Shown one piece after another: positions 56,751 to 64,000 of a stretch of DNA of 64,000 bases. Each line of letters begins with the position of its first letter. The first letter of the stretch is position 1. This DNA comes from Vreelandella andesensis (GTDB lineage: Bacteria > Pseudomonadota > Gammaproteobacteria > Pseudomonadales > Halomonadaceae). A program made the translations under genes and the position numbers. The DNA is taken from assembly GCF_003989795.1 (NCBI RefSeq), contig NZ_RZHG01000008.1, forward strand, positions 1 to 64,000. The letters run 5' to 3'. The notes under the pieces were generated by a model, which saw only the letters and a program-made list of their open reading frames with translations, ran no database searches and was not told the origin of the DNA.

Positions 56751-58127
56751 CTACTCTGGTATCCCTCCTTGTGTTAGCACAACAGGGTCTAGCAATCGCT
56801 CAAGCGTTGAGCGATCTAGATTCGTTTCTTCTTCTGCGACTTCGATGATGGGGCGCCCAGTTTGATAAGCCTTTTTAGCCACCGCAGCAGCGGCGTTATA
56901 GCCAATCACACTATTGAGGGCAGTGACTAAGATAGGATTGCGAGCGAGAGGTCCCTGCAAATTATCATCACGCACTTTAAAGGTGGCGATAGCGCGCTCA
57001 CCCAGCAAAACAGCAGTGTTGCTCATTAATGTAATAGAGGTGAGAAGGTTCGAGGCCACCAACGGCAACATCACATTGAGCTGGAAATTACCACTCTGTC
57101 CAGCCACCGTTACTGCGGTATCCAGGCCGATGACTTGAGCAGCCGCTTGAGCGGCCGACTCAGGAATCACTGGATTTACCTTACCCGGCATAATGGAACT
57201 ACCAGGTTGTAGCGCCTCAAGCTCTATCTCACCCAACCCTGCCAACGGCCCTGAATTCATCCAACGCAAATCGTTAGCGATCTTCATAACAACACATGCC
57301 AACCCCTTTAACTGACCCGATAACTCTACGGCCGCATCCTGGGATGCCAAACTGGCAAAAAAGCTATCGTTTGGTACAAAAGGAAGACCCGTTTGGTGAC
57401 TTAAGTCACGGGCAATTAGCTCAGCAAACCCCTCGGGCGCGTTAATGCCGGTTCCCACCGCCGTGCCACCTTGCGCCAATCGACAAAGTCGTGACATAGC
57501 ACTATCGAAACGCTCAATAGCTTGCCCTACTTGGCTTGACCACGCCCCTAGCTCTTGATCCATACGCAGCGGCATGGCATCCATCAGGTGTGTACGGCCA
57601 GTTTTAACTACGTGGGCCAACTCACTAGCCCTGTGGTCAATGGTTGCCTGCAGCGCAACCAATGCAGGACGAAGCATTTCATTAACAGCAATCGCCGCCG
57701 ACAGATGAATGGCCGTGGGGATAACGTCATTACTCGACTGCCCCATATTGACGTGGTCGTTTGGCGCCACTTCAACGCCTTCACGACTCGCAAGTGTCGC
57801 CAGCACTTCATTGACGTTCATATTTGTCGACGTACCCGACCCTGTTTGAAAGACATCGATTGGAAAATGCCCATCATGGTGGCCATCAATTACCGCCTGA
57901 GCCGCATTTTCAATCGCCTCTGCACGGGGCTTATCTAGCAAACCTAACGCATGATTACTTCGCGCGGCGGCAAGCTTTATTCGCGCGACAGCATGAATAA
58001 ATGCCACAGGCATTGGTGTGTGCGAAACAGGAAAGTTGTTGATAGCTCGTTGGGTTTGAGCGCCATAGAGCGCACTTGCAGGCACCTCAAGCTCACCCAT
58101 GCTATCCCGCTCAATACGTGTGTCCAT
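56751..58127 (-). CDS. fumC: class II fumarate hydratase
   Basis: This 458-aa enzyme interconverts fumarate and malate without an iron-sulfur cluster. The family signature GSSIMPGKVNP lies near 306-317, and the TGSGTSTNMNVNEV and HVNMGQSSND segments form the rest of the active site. AGGAG precedes the ATG. Together with AcnB it supplies TCA activity. It converges with the EEP gene. Confidence 0.95.
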   Translation of the reverse strand: MDTRIERDSMGELEVPASALYGAQTQRAINNFPVSHTPMPVAFIHAVARIKLAAARSNHALGLLDKPRAEAIENAAQAVIDGHHDGHFPIDVFQTGSGTSTNMNVNEVLATLASREGVEVAPNDHVNMGQSSNDVIPTAIHLSAAIAVNEMLRPALVALQATIDHRASELAHVVKTGRTHLMDAMPLRMDQELGAWSSQVGQAIERFDSAMSRLCRLAQGGTAVGTGINAPEGFAELIARDLSHQTGLPFVPNDSFFASLASQDAAVELSGQLKGLACVVMKIANDLRWMNSGPLAGLGEIELEALQPGSSIMPGKVNPVIPESAAQAAAQVIGLDTAVTVAGQSGNFQLNVMLPLVASNLLTSITLMSNTAVLLGERAIATFKVRDDNLQGPLARNPILVTALNSVIGYNAAAAVAKKAYQTGRPIIEVAEEETNLDRSTLERLLDPVVLTQGGIPE

Positions 58128-58348
58128 TCTTACTCTCCTTTTTAAAACGACTTAGCTAACGCCGCTAACACCTCTAACGTCACGTTTCCCACTCGTTACT
58201 TTAGTGATGAACGTTATCTATACGTTTAAGCCTAGCCCCGCCGACGCATTAGGTAAATCTGCGCATATCATCTATCTCTTCGATTATCTTTGCGCCACCT
58301 ATCCCTTCATCCAACAAACACGGACGTTAAATTCATTCAACTTTGATG
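58128..58348. other. spacer between fumC and the phasin promoter
   Basis: About 220 bp between divergent genes. A 63-codon frame at 58204-58395 has no recognisable features and overlaps the phasin promoter, so I do not call it. It presumably holds the fumC promoter on the minus strand. Confidence 0.4.
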
Positions 58349-58377
58349 TTGCACTGCACAAAAAGCCCTGTTATGCT
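58349..58377 (+). promoter_or_regulatory. promoter candidate for the phasin gene
   Basis: TTGCAC (58349-58354), a 17-bp spacer and an extended -10 TG-T-TATGCT (58369-58377) form a good sigma70 promoter. The RNA leader would be about 126 nt. Confidence 0.65.
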
Positions 58378-58509
58378 GCAACGCAAGATAACTAGATATC
58401 AGATATCAGCCGCGGTGAATGCTTAACGAAACCGTTGCTGATCAACCAACACTGACGGCACCGCCAATTGATGGGCCGATCAGTGGGCAATGGAACAGGA
58501 GTTTTTACC

Positions 58510-58884
58510 ATGCAAACATTTAACACCAACGAAATGACTCAGCAATTTGACAACATGTTTGTTGCGCCTATGCGTGCATACATGACATTAAGCATCGACT
58601 ATTCTGAGAAGATGCTTAATGCACAGCTTGATGCCAACAAATCTTACGTAGACACTGGCATTGCCCAAATGCGTGAGCTGATGAGCGTTAAAGACGCTAC
58701 TGGCCTTCGCAGCTACATGGAAGACCAGCAGAAAGTTGCTAAAGAATTTGCTGAGCGTGTAAAAGGCGATGCTGATAAAGTCGTTGCTCTTCAGCAGGAC
58801 TTTCTTCAGAAAGGCCAAAAGCTAACTGAAGATAATGTTAAGCAAGCACAAACTGCTGCTAGCAAAATGAGCAAAACTGCTTAA
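58510..58884 (+). CDS. phasin family protein
   Basis: This 124-aa helical, amphipathic protein resembles phasins, which coat polyhydroxyalkanoate granules. The central KSYVDTGIAQMRELMSVKD and the long helical Gln/Lys/Ala-rich tail fit the family. AGGAG lies 8 bp before the ATG at 58510; a longer frame before it is not needed. It suggests the organism stores PHA, common in Halomonas, although no pha synthase is in the window. It is monocistronic and ends in a strong terminator. Confidence 0.85.
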   Translation: MQTFNTNEMTQQFDNMFVAPMRAYMTLSIDYSEKMLNAQLDANKSYVDTGIAQMRELMSVKDATGLRSYMEDQQKVAKEFAERVKGDADKVVALQQDFLQKGQKLTEDNVKQAQTAASKMSKTA

Positions 58885-58914
58885 TTTGTAACAGTTATTG
58901 ATTTGCTTACGTTA

Positions 58915-58957
58915 AAACGCCCCTGCCGGTTAAACACTGGCAGGGGCGTTTTTTTGC
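58915..58957. terminator. intrinsic terminator between the phasin gene and hda
   Basis: AACGCCCCTGCC pairs with GGCAGGGGCGTT around an 11-nt loop and is followed by seven T residues. A runs on the left allow it to work for hda on the other strand too. Confidence 0.9.
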
Positions 58958-58963
58958 TGTGTC

Positions 58964-59668
58964 TTACCAGTTGAGCGCAGACTTGACGAAAGGAATCGTT
59001 AGTTTTCGCTTAGCAGATAGTGACGCTTGATCAAGCGTCTCAATTGCACGACACAAATCCCCCAACTCCCGCGGCCCGCGATGCAATATGTAGCGCCCTA
59101 CGTCATCAGGCAGCTGCATTCCTCTTACATTGGCGCGAAGCTTTAACGCCGCTAGTCGCTCATCATCATCTAACGGGTGCAGATGAAACGTCACCCCCCA
59201 GGATAATCGTGATGCTAAGTCGGGTAATGCAACGCCTAATTGGCGCGGAGATGTGTTGGCGGCGATTACCAATGCTTTACCCGCATCACGCAGCCGATTA
59301 AAAGCGTGAAACAGCGCTTCTTCCCAACGCTTACGCCCTATTACATATTCAAGATCATCAATAGCAACGAGATCCAGGCGTTCAACGTCCTCCAGCATCA
59401 GCGGCGGAAAATGACCTAGATCTGCCAGAGGAAGATAAAGTGCCCGCTTGTCTGCATCTGAAGCAGCGTGACACGCCGCCTGTAAAAGGTGGCTACGACC
59501 ACTGCCCGGCGCGCCCCATAAATATAAGAACGGCTCAGCATCAGACTTGAGCTGTCGGCTTAATGACTCTGTCAGTGGCGCATTTGCTTGTGTGGCATAG
59601 TAATTATTAAACGTCGCGTCGTCTCGCAACCCTACCCCAAGCGGTAGCTGTGCCGGTAATCGGCTCAT
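58964..59668 (-). CDS. hda: DnaA regulatory inactivator Hda
   Basis: This 234-aa AAA+ protein stimulates ATP hydrolysis by DnaA after initiation (RIDA). The N-terminal QLPLGV is the sliding-clamp binding motif. The Walker A is GAPGSGRSHLL, with the usual Arg variant of the Hda family. The sensor and lid follow with the SRLSWG arginine-finger region near 155. It overlaps the perM stop by 4 bp. Confidence 0.92.
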   Translation of the reverse strand: MSRLPAQLPLGVGLRDDATFNNYYATQANAPLTESLSRQLKSDAEPFLYLWGAPGSGRSHLLQAACHAASDADKRALYLPLADLGHFPPLMLEDVERLDLVAIDDLEYVIGRKRWEEALFHAFNRLRDAGKALVIAANTSPRQLGVALPDLASRLSWGVTFHLHPLDDDERLAALKLRANVRGMQLPDDVGRYILHRGPRELGDLCRAIETLDQASLSAKRKLTIPFVKSALNW

Positions 59669-60777
59669 GGTGACTCCCTTTCGTCGTGACGACCCTGCCC
59701 TTCACTGTGATGTTGCTGTTCTGTTGGACGTTGCTCATCATCATAGAGAGCACTGTCTTTATAACGGTCTTTAATTTCCCTTAAAAGCACCATAATAACC
59801 GCTGCGGCCGGCAGTGCTAATAATACGCCCGTTAAGCCGAAAAGATTGCCCCCGGCAAGTACCGCAAAAATAACGGCAACGGGATGTAGACCGATCTTAT
59901 CGCCTAATAATTTAGGCTGGAGTATGACACTTTCTGCCGCTTGGCCGATACCGAATACCGCGACCACACCCAGCACCGCCCACCACGTATCAAATTGGAA
60001 TAACGCCACGATGAGCGCTATTACTAATCCCACAATAAACCCAAGAAACGGCACAATACTGACAAACCCAGATACAACACCAATCAGTAAGCCAAAATTT
60101 AACCCCATTATTGTTAAGCCAGCTGCATAAATAATGCCCAAACACAACATGACCAGTAGCTGCCCACGTAAGAAAGCTGAAAGAACCTCATCACAGCGCG
60201 CAGCCAATCGGGAAACATCGTTTGTCCATTGGCGAGGAACCAAGTCAGCAAGGCTAGAAATCAGCCTGTCCCAATCAAGTAATAAATAAAACGTCACCAC
60301 AGGAATCAGTGCAACGTAGGTAACCCAAGAAACAAATGCCATCCCAGAACGGCCAATTTGACTTAGCGCCTGAGCTGCATAGCTACCAGCATCCCGCCAA
60401 TTTTCAATCAATGTTTCTCTAACGTTCGTTAACTCCGCCCCTAGGTCGTAACCCGTCCACTCTTGGACTTGCGGTGCCAATATGTTTTCAACCCAGTTAA
60501 AAACACTCGGCAACGCCTCTCCCAGCTGTTTTGTCTGCTGAACAACCAGCGGGATTAAAATAAGCAGGCTTAAGATAAGTATCAGCAACAGGACTAAAAA
60601 TACGCTGCTGACTGCCCAGGTTCGTTTCATGCCCAAACGCTGGAAATAATTGGTAAGCGGGTCAGCCAAATAAGCCAAAATTAAACCAGCAATAAATGGC
60701 ATCAATACCGCATCTAATAAGTAGAGGCAGCCCACCAGCAATACCAAAAACACAACGCCCCACCATGAATGTCGCAT
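59665..60777 (-). CDS. AI-2E family transporter/putative permease (PerM)
   Basis: This 370-aa membrane protein has about eight hydrophobic segments and the PerM/YdiK layout, with PFLGFIVG near 245 and the LLGDKIGLHPVAVIFAVLAGG motif near 290-310. Substrate is unknown; members are linked to Na+/H+ antiport, AI-2 export or peptide transport. It forms an overlapping pair with hda, a conserved arrangement in gammaproteobacteria. The C-terminus is charged and His/Gln-rich. AGGAGG lies 11 bp before the ATG. Confidence 0.88.
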   Translation of the reverse strand: MRHSWWGVVFLVLLVGCLYLLDAVLMPFIAGLILAYLADPLTNYFQRLGMKRTWAVSSVFLVLLLILILSLLILIPLVVQQTKQLGEALPSVFNWVENILAPQVQEWTGYDLGAELTNVRETLIENWRDAGSYAAQALSQIGRSGMAFVSWVTYVALIPVVTFYLLLDWDRLISSLADLVPRQWTNDVSRLAARCDEVLSAFLRGQLLVMLCLGIIYAAGLTIMGLNFGLLIGVVSGFVSIVPFLGFIVGLVIALIVALFQFDTWWAVLGVVAVFGIGQAAESVILQPKLLGDKIGLHPVAVIFAVLAGGNLFGLTGVLLALPAAAVIMVLLREIKDRYKDSALYDDEQRPTEQQHHSEGQGRHDERESP

Positions 60778-60976
60778 GCTTTCTATATCCCTCCTGGAAA
60801 GATGGTTAGCGCATTAGCGTACTGAATAGTAACAAAAGTAGCGTAATGAACATCGGTTAACGCCGCACATCGATGCGACTTACGTCTCTGGGTGTTACAA
60901 TCCATCCCGTTATTGCCCCAGCACTGGCCAATTCGCCAGCACTACCCGTACTGCTATAGGCTTCACAGGATCTGTC

Positions 60977-62044
60977 ATGACCGATACCTCCACTTCTCAG
61001 GCCACTCCTTCACTCAGCTATAAAGACGCAGGTGTCGACATTGATGCCGGCAACGCGCTGGTTAACCGCATCAAACACGTTGCCAAACGCACGACACGCC
61101 CTGAAGTCCTGGGTGGCCTTGGCGGATTTGGCGCACTGTGTGAGCTTCCCGCAGGTTATAAACAGCCTGTCCTGGTATCCGGCACGGATGGTGTCGGCAC
61201 GAAACTACGGCTTGCCATGGACCTTGGTAAGCATGACACCATTGGCATTGACCTTGTCGCTATGTGTGTCAACGATTTGATCGTTGCAGGCGCCGAGCCA
61301 CTGTTATTCCTGGACTACTATGCCACGGGTAAGCTAGATGTGGATATCGCTACTGATGTTGTAACAGGCATTGGTGCTGGTTGCGAGCAGGCAGGTTGCG
61401 CACTAGTAGGCGGCGAAACAGCAGAAATGCCTGGCATGTATGAAGGCAATGATTACGATTTGGCAGGCTTCTGCGTTGGCATTGTTGAAAAAGCCGAGAT
61501 TTTAGACGGCAGCAAAGTAGCCGAGGGCGACGTACTGCTAGGTCTGGCTTCTTCTGGTCCACATTCCAATGGCTACTCGCTGATTCGCAAAATCCTAGAA
61601 GTCAGCAACGCATCCCTCAACGATAGCGTGGATGGCCAGCCGCTTGGCGACGCATTAATGGCGCCAACGCGTATTTACGTAAAATCACTGCTATCGATGA
61701 TGCGCGGTACTGATATTCCTGTGCATGCGCTTTCTCATATCACAGGTGGCGGTTTACTGGAAAATATTCCCCGTGTGCTACCCGACACGCTTGCTGCCCA
61801 CGTTGACCTTTCTACTTGGCAGCGCCCAGAGGTATTTAACTGGCTACAAGCCCAGGGCAACGTCAGTGAAACTGAAATGCACCGCGTGTTGAATTGCGGT
61901 ATCGGCATGGTTGTCGTAGTACCTCAGGCCCATGCCGATAGGGCCATGACGCATCTAAAAGCTCAGGGAGAGACCGTTTATCAAATTGGTCAGATTATTC
62001 AGCGCCAGGAGGAAGCGGTCGTTTTGGAGAACCTTCGCGCATGA
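60977..62044 (+). CDS. purM: phosphoribosylformylglycinamidine cyclo-ligase
   Basis: This 355-aa enzyme makes aminoimidazole ribonucleotide in purine synthesis. It has the GTDGVGTKL and [11 protein letters not shown] motifs and a C-terminal [13 protein letters not shown] segment. CAGGA precedes the ATG. It overlaps purN by 4 bp (ATGA), the standard gammaproteobacterial pair, and diverges from perM-hda. Confidence 0.97.
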   Translation: MTDTSTSQATPSLSYKDAGVDIDAGNALVNRIKHVAKRTTRPEVLGGLGGFGALCELPAGYKQPVLVSGTDGVGTKLRLAMDLGKHDTIGIDLVAMCVNDLIVAGAEPLLFLDYYATGKLDVDIATDVVTGIGAGCEQAGCALVGGETAEMPGMYEGNDYDLAGFCVGIVEKAEILDGSKVAEGDVLLGLASSGPHSNGYSLIRKILEVSNASLNDSVDGQPLGDALMAPTRIYVKSLLSMMRGTDIPVHALSHITGGGLLENIPRVLPDTLAAHVDLSTWQRPEVFNWLQAQGNVSETEMHRVLNCGIGMVVVVPQAHADRAMTHLKAQGETVYQIGQIIQRQEEAVVLENLRA

Positions 62045-62814
62045 GCAGCACTGACTTCAATAGCGGCCCTTTTAACGACACCATAAACGACATGGCGCCA
62101 GAACCAGCAGCGGCACGGCGGATTGTGGTGTTGATATCTGGCAGTGGCAGTAATTTACAGGCGCTGATTGATGCACAACGCCATGATCGACTTTGCGGGG
62201 AAATCGTCGCTGTTATTTCCAATGAGCCAGATGCTTATGGTTTGAAGCGCGCTTTAGAAGCAGACATTGAAGCCGTCGCGCTACCTCATCGCGAATACGA
62301 TAGCCGCGATGCCTACGACGGAGCGCTCATCAAAGTCATCGATCGTCATGAGCCTGATTTGATTGTCTTAGCAGGGTTTATGCGCATTCTTACGCCGCGC
62401 TTTGTGCAGCGCTTTTTAGGCAAAATGCTCAATATTCATCCCTCACTACTACCGGCTTACCAAGGTTTAAATACTCACGCTCGGGCGCTAGCAGATGGTG
62501 TCAAACAACATGGCTGTAGCGTGCACTTTGTGACTGAAGAGCTAGATGGCGGCCCCGTTGTGCTACAGGCCGAGCTGAACGTCTCCAGCGACGATACCGT
62601 TGATACGCTTAAAGAAAAAGTTCACGCTCGCGAACACCTCATCTACCCCATCGCCGTTCAGTGGTTCTTACAAGGCCGTCTAAAATATAGCACTGAAAGC
62701 GCCACCATGGATGGCCATCCTCTGCCTCCCCATGGTATGCGGCTCTCTCACACTGATGCTGCGGAAGAATTAGACGAAGAGATCGACGAAAACCCACAAA
62801 CACCATCGTTTTGA
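62041..62814 (+). CDS. purN: phosphoribosylglycinamide formyltransferase (extended)
   Basis: This 257-aa enzyme formylates GAR with 10-formyl-THF. The catalytic segments [14 protein letters not shown] (near 29-42), GFMRILTP and [10 protein letters not shown] are intact. It is about 45 residues longer than E. coli PurN. A 25-residue leader precedes the first strand, and an acidic tail ([13 protein letters not shown]) ends the protein. An in-frame ATG at 62092 could be the true start, but the ATGA overlap with purM favours 62041. PurU, also in the window, works on the same cofactor. Confidence 0.95.
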   Translation: MSSTDFNSGPFNDTINDMAPEPAAARRIVVLISGSGSNLQALIDAQRHDRLCGEIVAVISNEPDAYGLKRALEADIEAVALPHREYDSRDAYDGALIKVIDRHEPDLIVLAGFMRILTPRFVQRFLGKMLNIHPSLLPAYQGLNTHARALADGVKQHGCSVHFVTEELDGGPVVLQAELNVSSDDTVDTLKEKVHAREHLIYPIAVQWFLQGRLKYSTESATMDGHPLPPHGMRLSHTDAAEELDEEIDENPQTPSF

Positions 62815-62829
62815 CTAAAATGATCTGAT

Positions 62830-62887
62830 CAAAAAAAACGCCCTACCGCCATTAATGTTTAGGGCGTTTGATGTGTAGGGCGTTTTT
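62830..62887 (+). terminator. double-armed terminator after purN
   Basis: AAACGCCCTA (about 62836-62845) can pair with either of two downstream copies of TAGGGCGTTT (62860-62869 and 62876-62885, 16 bp apart). The second is followed by more T residues. A runs on the left may also serve dcd from the other strand. Confidence 0.8.
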
Positions 62888-62903
62888 TCTTAGCTTGCAG
62901 ATA

Positions 62904-63470
62904 TTAAGTGCGAGGCAGCGTGACTCCTCGCTGCCCCATATATTTGCCACCGCGATCTTTATAAGATGTTTCACACACCTCATCAGATTCAAGGAACAAC
63001 ATCTGAGCTACCCCTTCGTGAGCATAAATCTTGGCCGGCAGATTCGTGGTATTCGAGAACTCGAGAGTCACGTGCCCTTCCCACTCTGGCTCAAGGGGCG
63101 TTACGTTGACAATAATACCGCAGCGCGCGTAGGTGGATTTACCAAGACAAATCGTCAGAACACTGCGCGGAATACGAAAATACTCAACCGTACGAGCTAA
63201 TGCGAAGGAATTTGGCGGAATAATACACACATCGCCCTTAATATCGACAAAGCTTTTGTCGTCAAACGCTTTAGGATCGACAATAGCGGAATGTATGTTG
63301 GTAAACACTTTAAATTCATCGGCACAACGAACATCGTAACCGTAGCTCGACGTGCCATAAGAAATCACGCGCTGGTCATTCACATAGCGCACCTGCTCAG
63401 CTTCAAACGGTTCAATCATGGCATCGCTTTGTGCCATGCGACGAATCCACTTGTCAGATTTAATGCTCAT
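62904..63470 (-). CDS. dcd: dCTP deaminase
   Basis: This 188-aa trimeric enzyme converts dCTP to dUTP for thymidylate synthesis. The [11 protein letters not shown] opening, the GKSTYARCG loop (near 109-117) and the catalytic Glu region [16 protein letters not shown] match the family. It lies 11 bp downstream of mrp on the same strand. The ribosome site is weak. Confidence 0.96.
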   Translation of the reverse strand: MSIKSDKWIRRMAQSDAMIEPFEAEQVRYVNDQRVISYGTSSYGYDVRCADEFKVFTNIHSAIVDPKAFDDKSFVDIKGDVCIIPPNSFALARTVEYFRIPRSVLTICLGKSTYARCGIIVNVTPLEPEWEGHVTLEFSNTTNLPAKIYAHEGVAQMLFLESDEVCETSYKDRGGKYMGQRGVTLPRT

Positions 63471-63481
63471 TTGTTACGTCA

Positions 63482-64000
63482 TCACTCGCTAAAAGAAATA
63501 GTTGGGCCGTCGCTTTGGCTAGCATTTACCGATTGCGCCACTTGGCTGGCAATCTCTGCAAACGTGCGGCTTACTGAGCTATCTGGCTCGGAAATTACGC
63601 TGGGACGACCAGAATCAGCTAGCTCACGAATAGATAGCGTTAACGGTAACCTCCCGAGAACTGTCGTATCGTACTCCTCTGCGATGCGGTCACCGCCGCC
63701 GGTACCAAAAATTGACGCTTCATGGCCGCAGTTTTCACAATGGTAAAGGCTCATGTTTTCTACCACACCCAGCACTGGAACATTAACCTTACGGAACATC
63801 TCTATGCCTTTGCGGGCATCTAGTAACGCAATATCCTGGGGGGTAGTGACAATCACGGCACCTGAGACGGGCACTTTTTGCGCCAGCGTCAGTTGGATAT
63901 CACCAGTACCTGGCGGCATATCAATCAACAGAAAATCCAAATTATCCCATTGAGTTTGTGTCAACATTTGCTGAAACGCACCCACCACCATCGGGCCACG
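63482..64000 (-). CDS. apbC: iron-sulfur cluster carrier protein Mrp/ApbC (partial)
   Basis: The window cuts this gene, so only the C-terminal 172 or so residues are seen. The MPPGTGDIQLTL switch, the GVVENMS strand and the CENCGH CxxC cluster site identify a P-loop NTPase of the Mrp/NBP35 type that delivers Fe-S clusters. The Walker A and start lie to the right of the window. It is upstream of dcd on the same strand. Confidence 0.93.
   Translation of the reverse strand, partial: RGPMVVGAFQQMLTQTQWDNLDFLLIDMPPGTGDIQLTLAQKVPVSGAVIVTTPQDIALLDARKGIEMFRKVNVPVLGVVENMSLYHCENCGHEASIFGTGGGDRIAEEYDTTVLGRLPLTLSIRELADSGRPSVISEPDSSVSRTFAEIASQVAQSVNASQSDGPTISFSE

Noticed and set aside
58204-58395. 63-codon frame before the phasin gene
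   Set aside because: It overlaps the phasin promoter and shows no family features.

Overview
The window looks like a chromosomal segment of a gammaproteobacterium, most likely a member of the Halomonadaceae (Halomonas/Vreelandella group). The 16S rRNA gene, the PsrA/NagZ/LexA neighbourhood, a phasin, and the AcnB, RraA and PpsA/PpsR types present all fit. This assignment rests on recognition, not on a database search. Almost everything is core metabolism. I see no prophage, insertion sequence, CRISPR array or obvious genomic island.

Layout. 1-1805: a minus-strand 16S rRNA gene with its leader, boxA and promoter. 1820-7830: cydD-cydC-adenine deaminase operon and a Na+/Ca2+ exchanger. 8014-11654: pqiABC lipid-transport operon. 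11947-16543: rhlE, an unrecognised 167-aa protein, a CynX-type transporter, asparaginase and a DUF2789 protein. 16590-20333: TVP38 and SRPBCC proteins, then queC-queE-queD-like-ykgJ for 7-deazaguanine synthesis. 20343-24935: a 1301-aa SARP/AAA/TPR regulator behind miaE. 25455-30749: acnB, rraA and a membrane GDPD. 30769-36177: gamma-glutamyltransferase and the divergent ppsA/ppsR pair. 36187-40121: hpt-nagZ-ldt-psrA facing lexA. 40196-45569: CbiM-like protein, purU, an RNase J-type nuclease, and mobB-moaCD-moaE with MoaC fused to MoaD. 45605-50702: nucleobase salvage genes (uraA, upp, ung, gpt, apt and an NCS2 permease). 50900-55124: riboflavin synthase and the methionine-uptake locus metNIQ with msrC. 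55163-55356: two identical tRNA-Val genes. 55539-64000: an EEP-family protein, fumC, a phasin, perM-hda, purM-purN, dcd and a truncated mrp.

The most interesting element is the metN leader (about 51802-51925). It reads as a SAM-II-class riboswitch aptamer, with a P1 stem, a characteristic GATTT...ATTGC loop and an AGCTAAAAGGG 3' strand. It is followed by a perfect intrinsic terminator and has a strong sigma70 promoter in front. The GGGT that closes the pseudoknot is also able to form an antiterminator with the 5' arm of the terminator, so the whole reads as a transcriptional OFF switch for methionine import. msrC, which repairs free methionine sulfoxide, lies just downstream.

Other notable points are a MoaC-MoaD fusion, a tandem QueD/PTPS-like protein, a giant regulator with a degenerate cyclase-like domain, a candidate PsrA self-operator, tandem degenerate LexA boxes, and a recurrent pattern of 12-17 bp short tandem repeats. 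The repeats sit in intergenic DNA, usually at or just after gene 3' ends, at nine loci; a tenth, weaker duplication affects a terminator arm.
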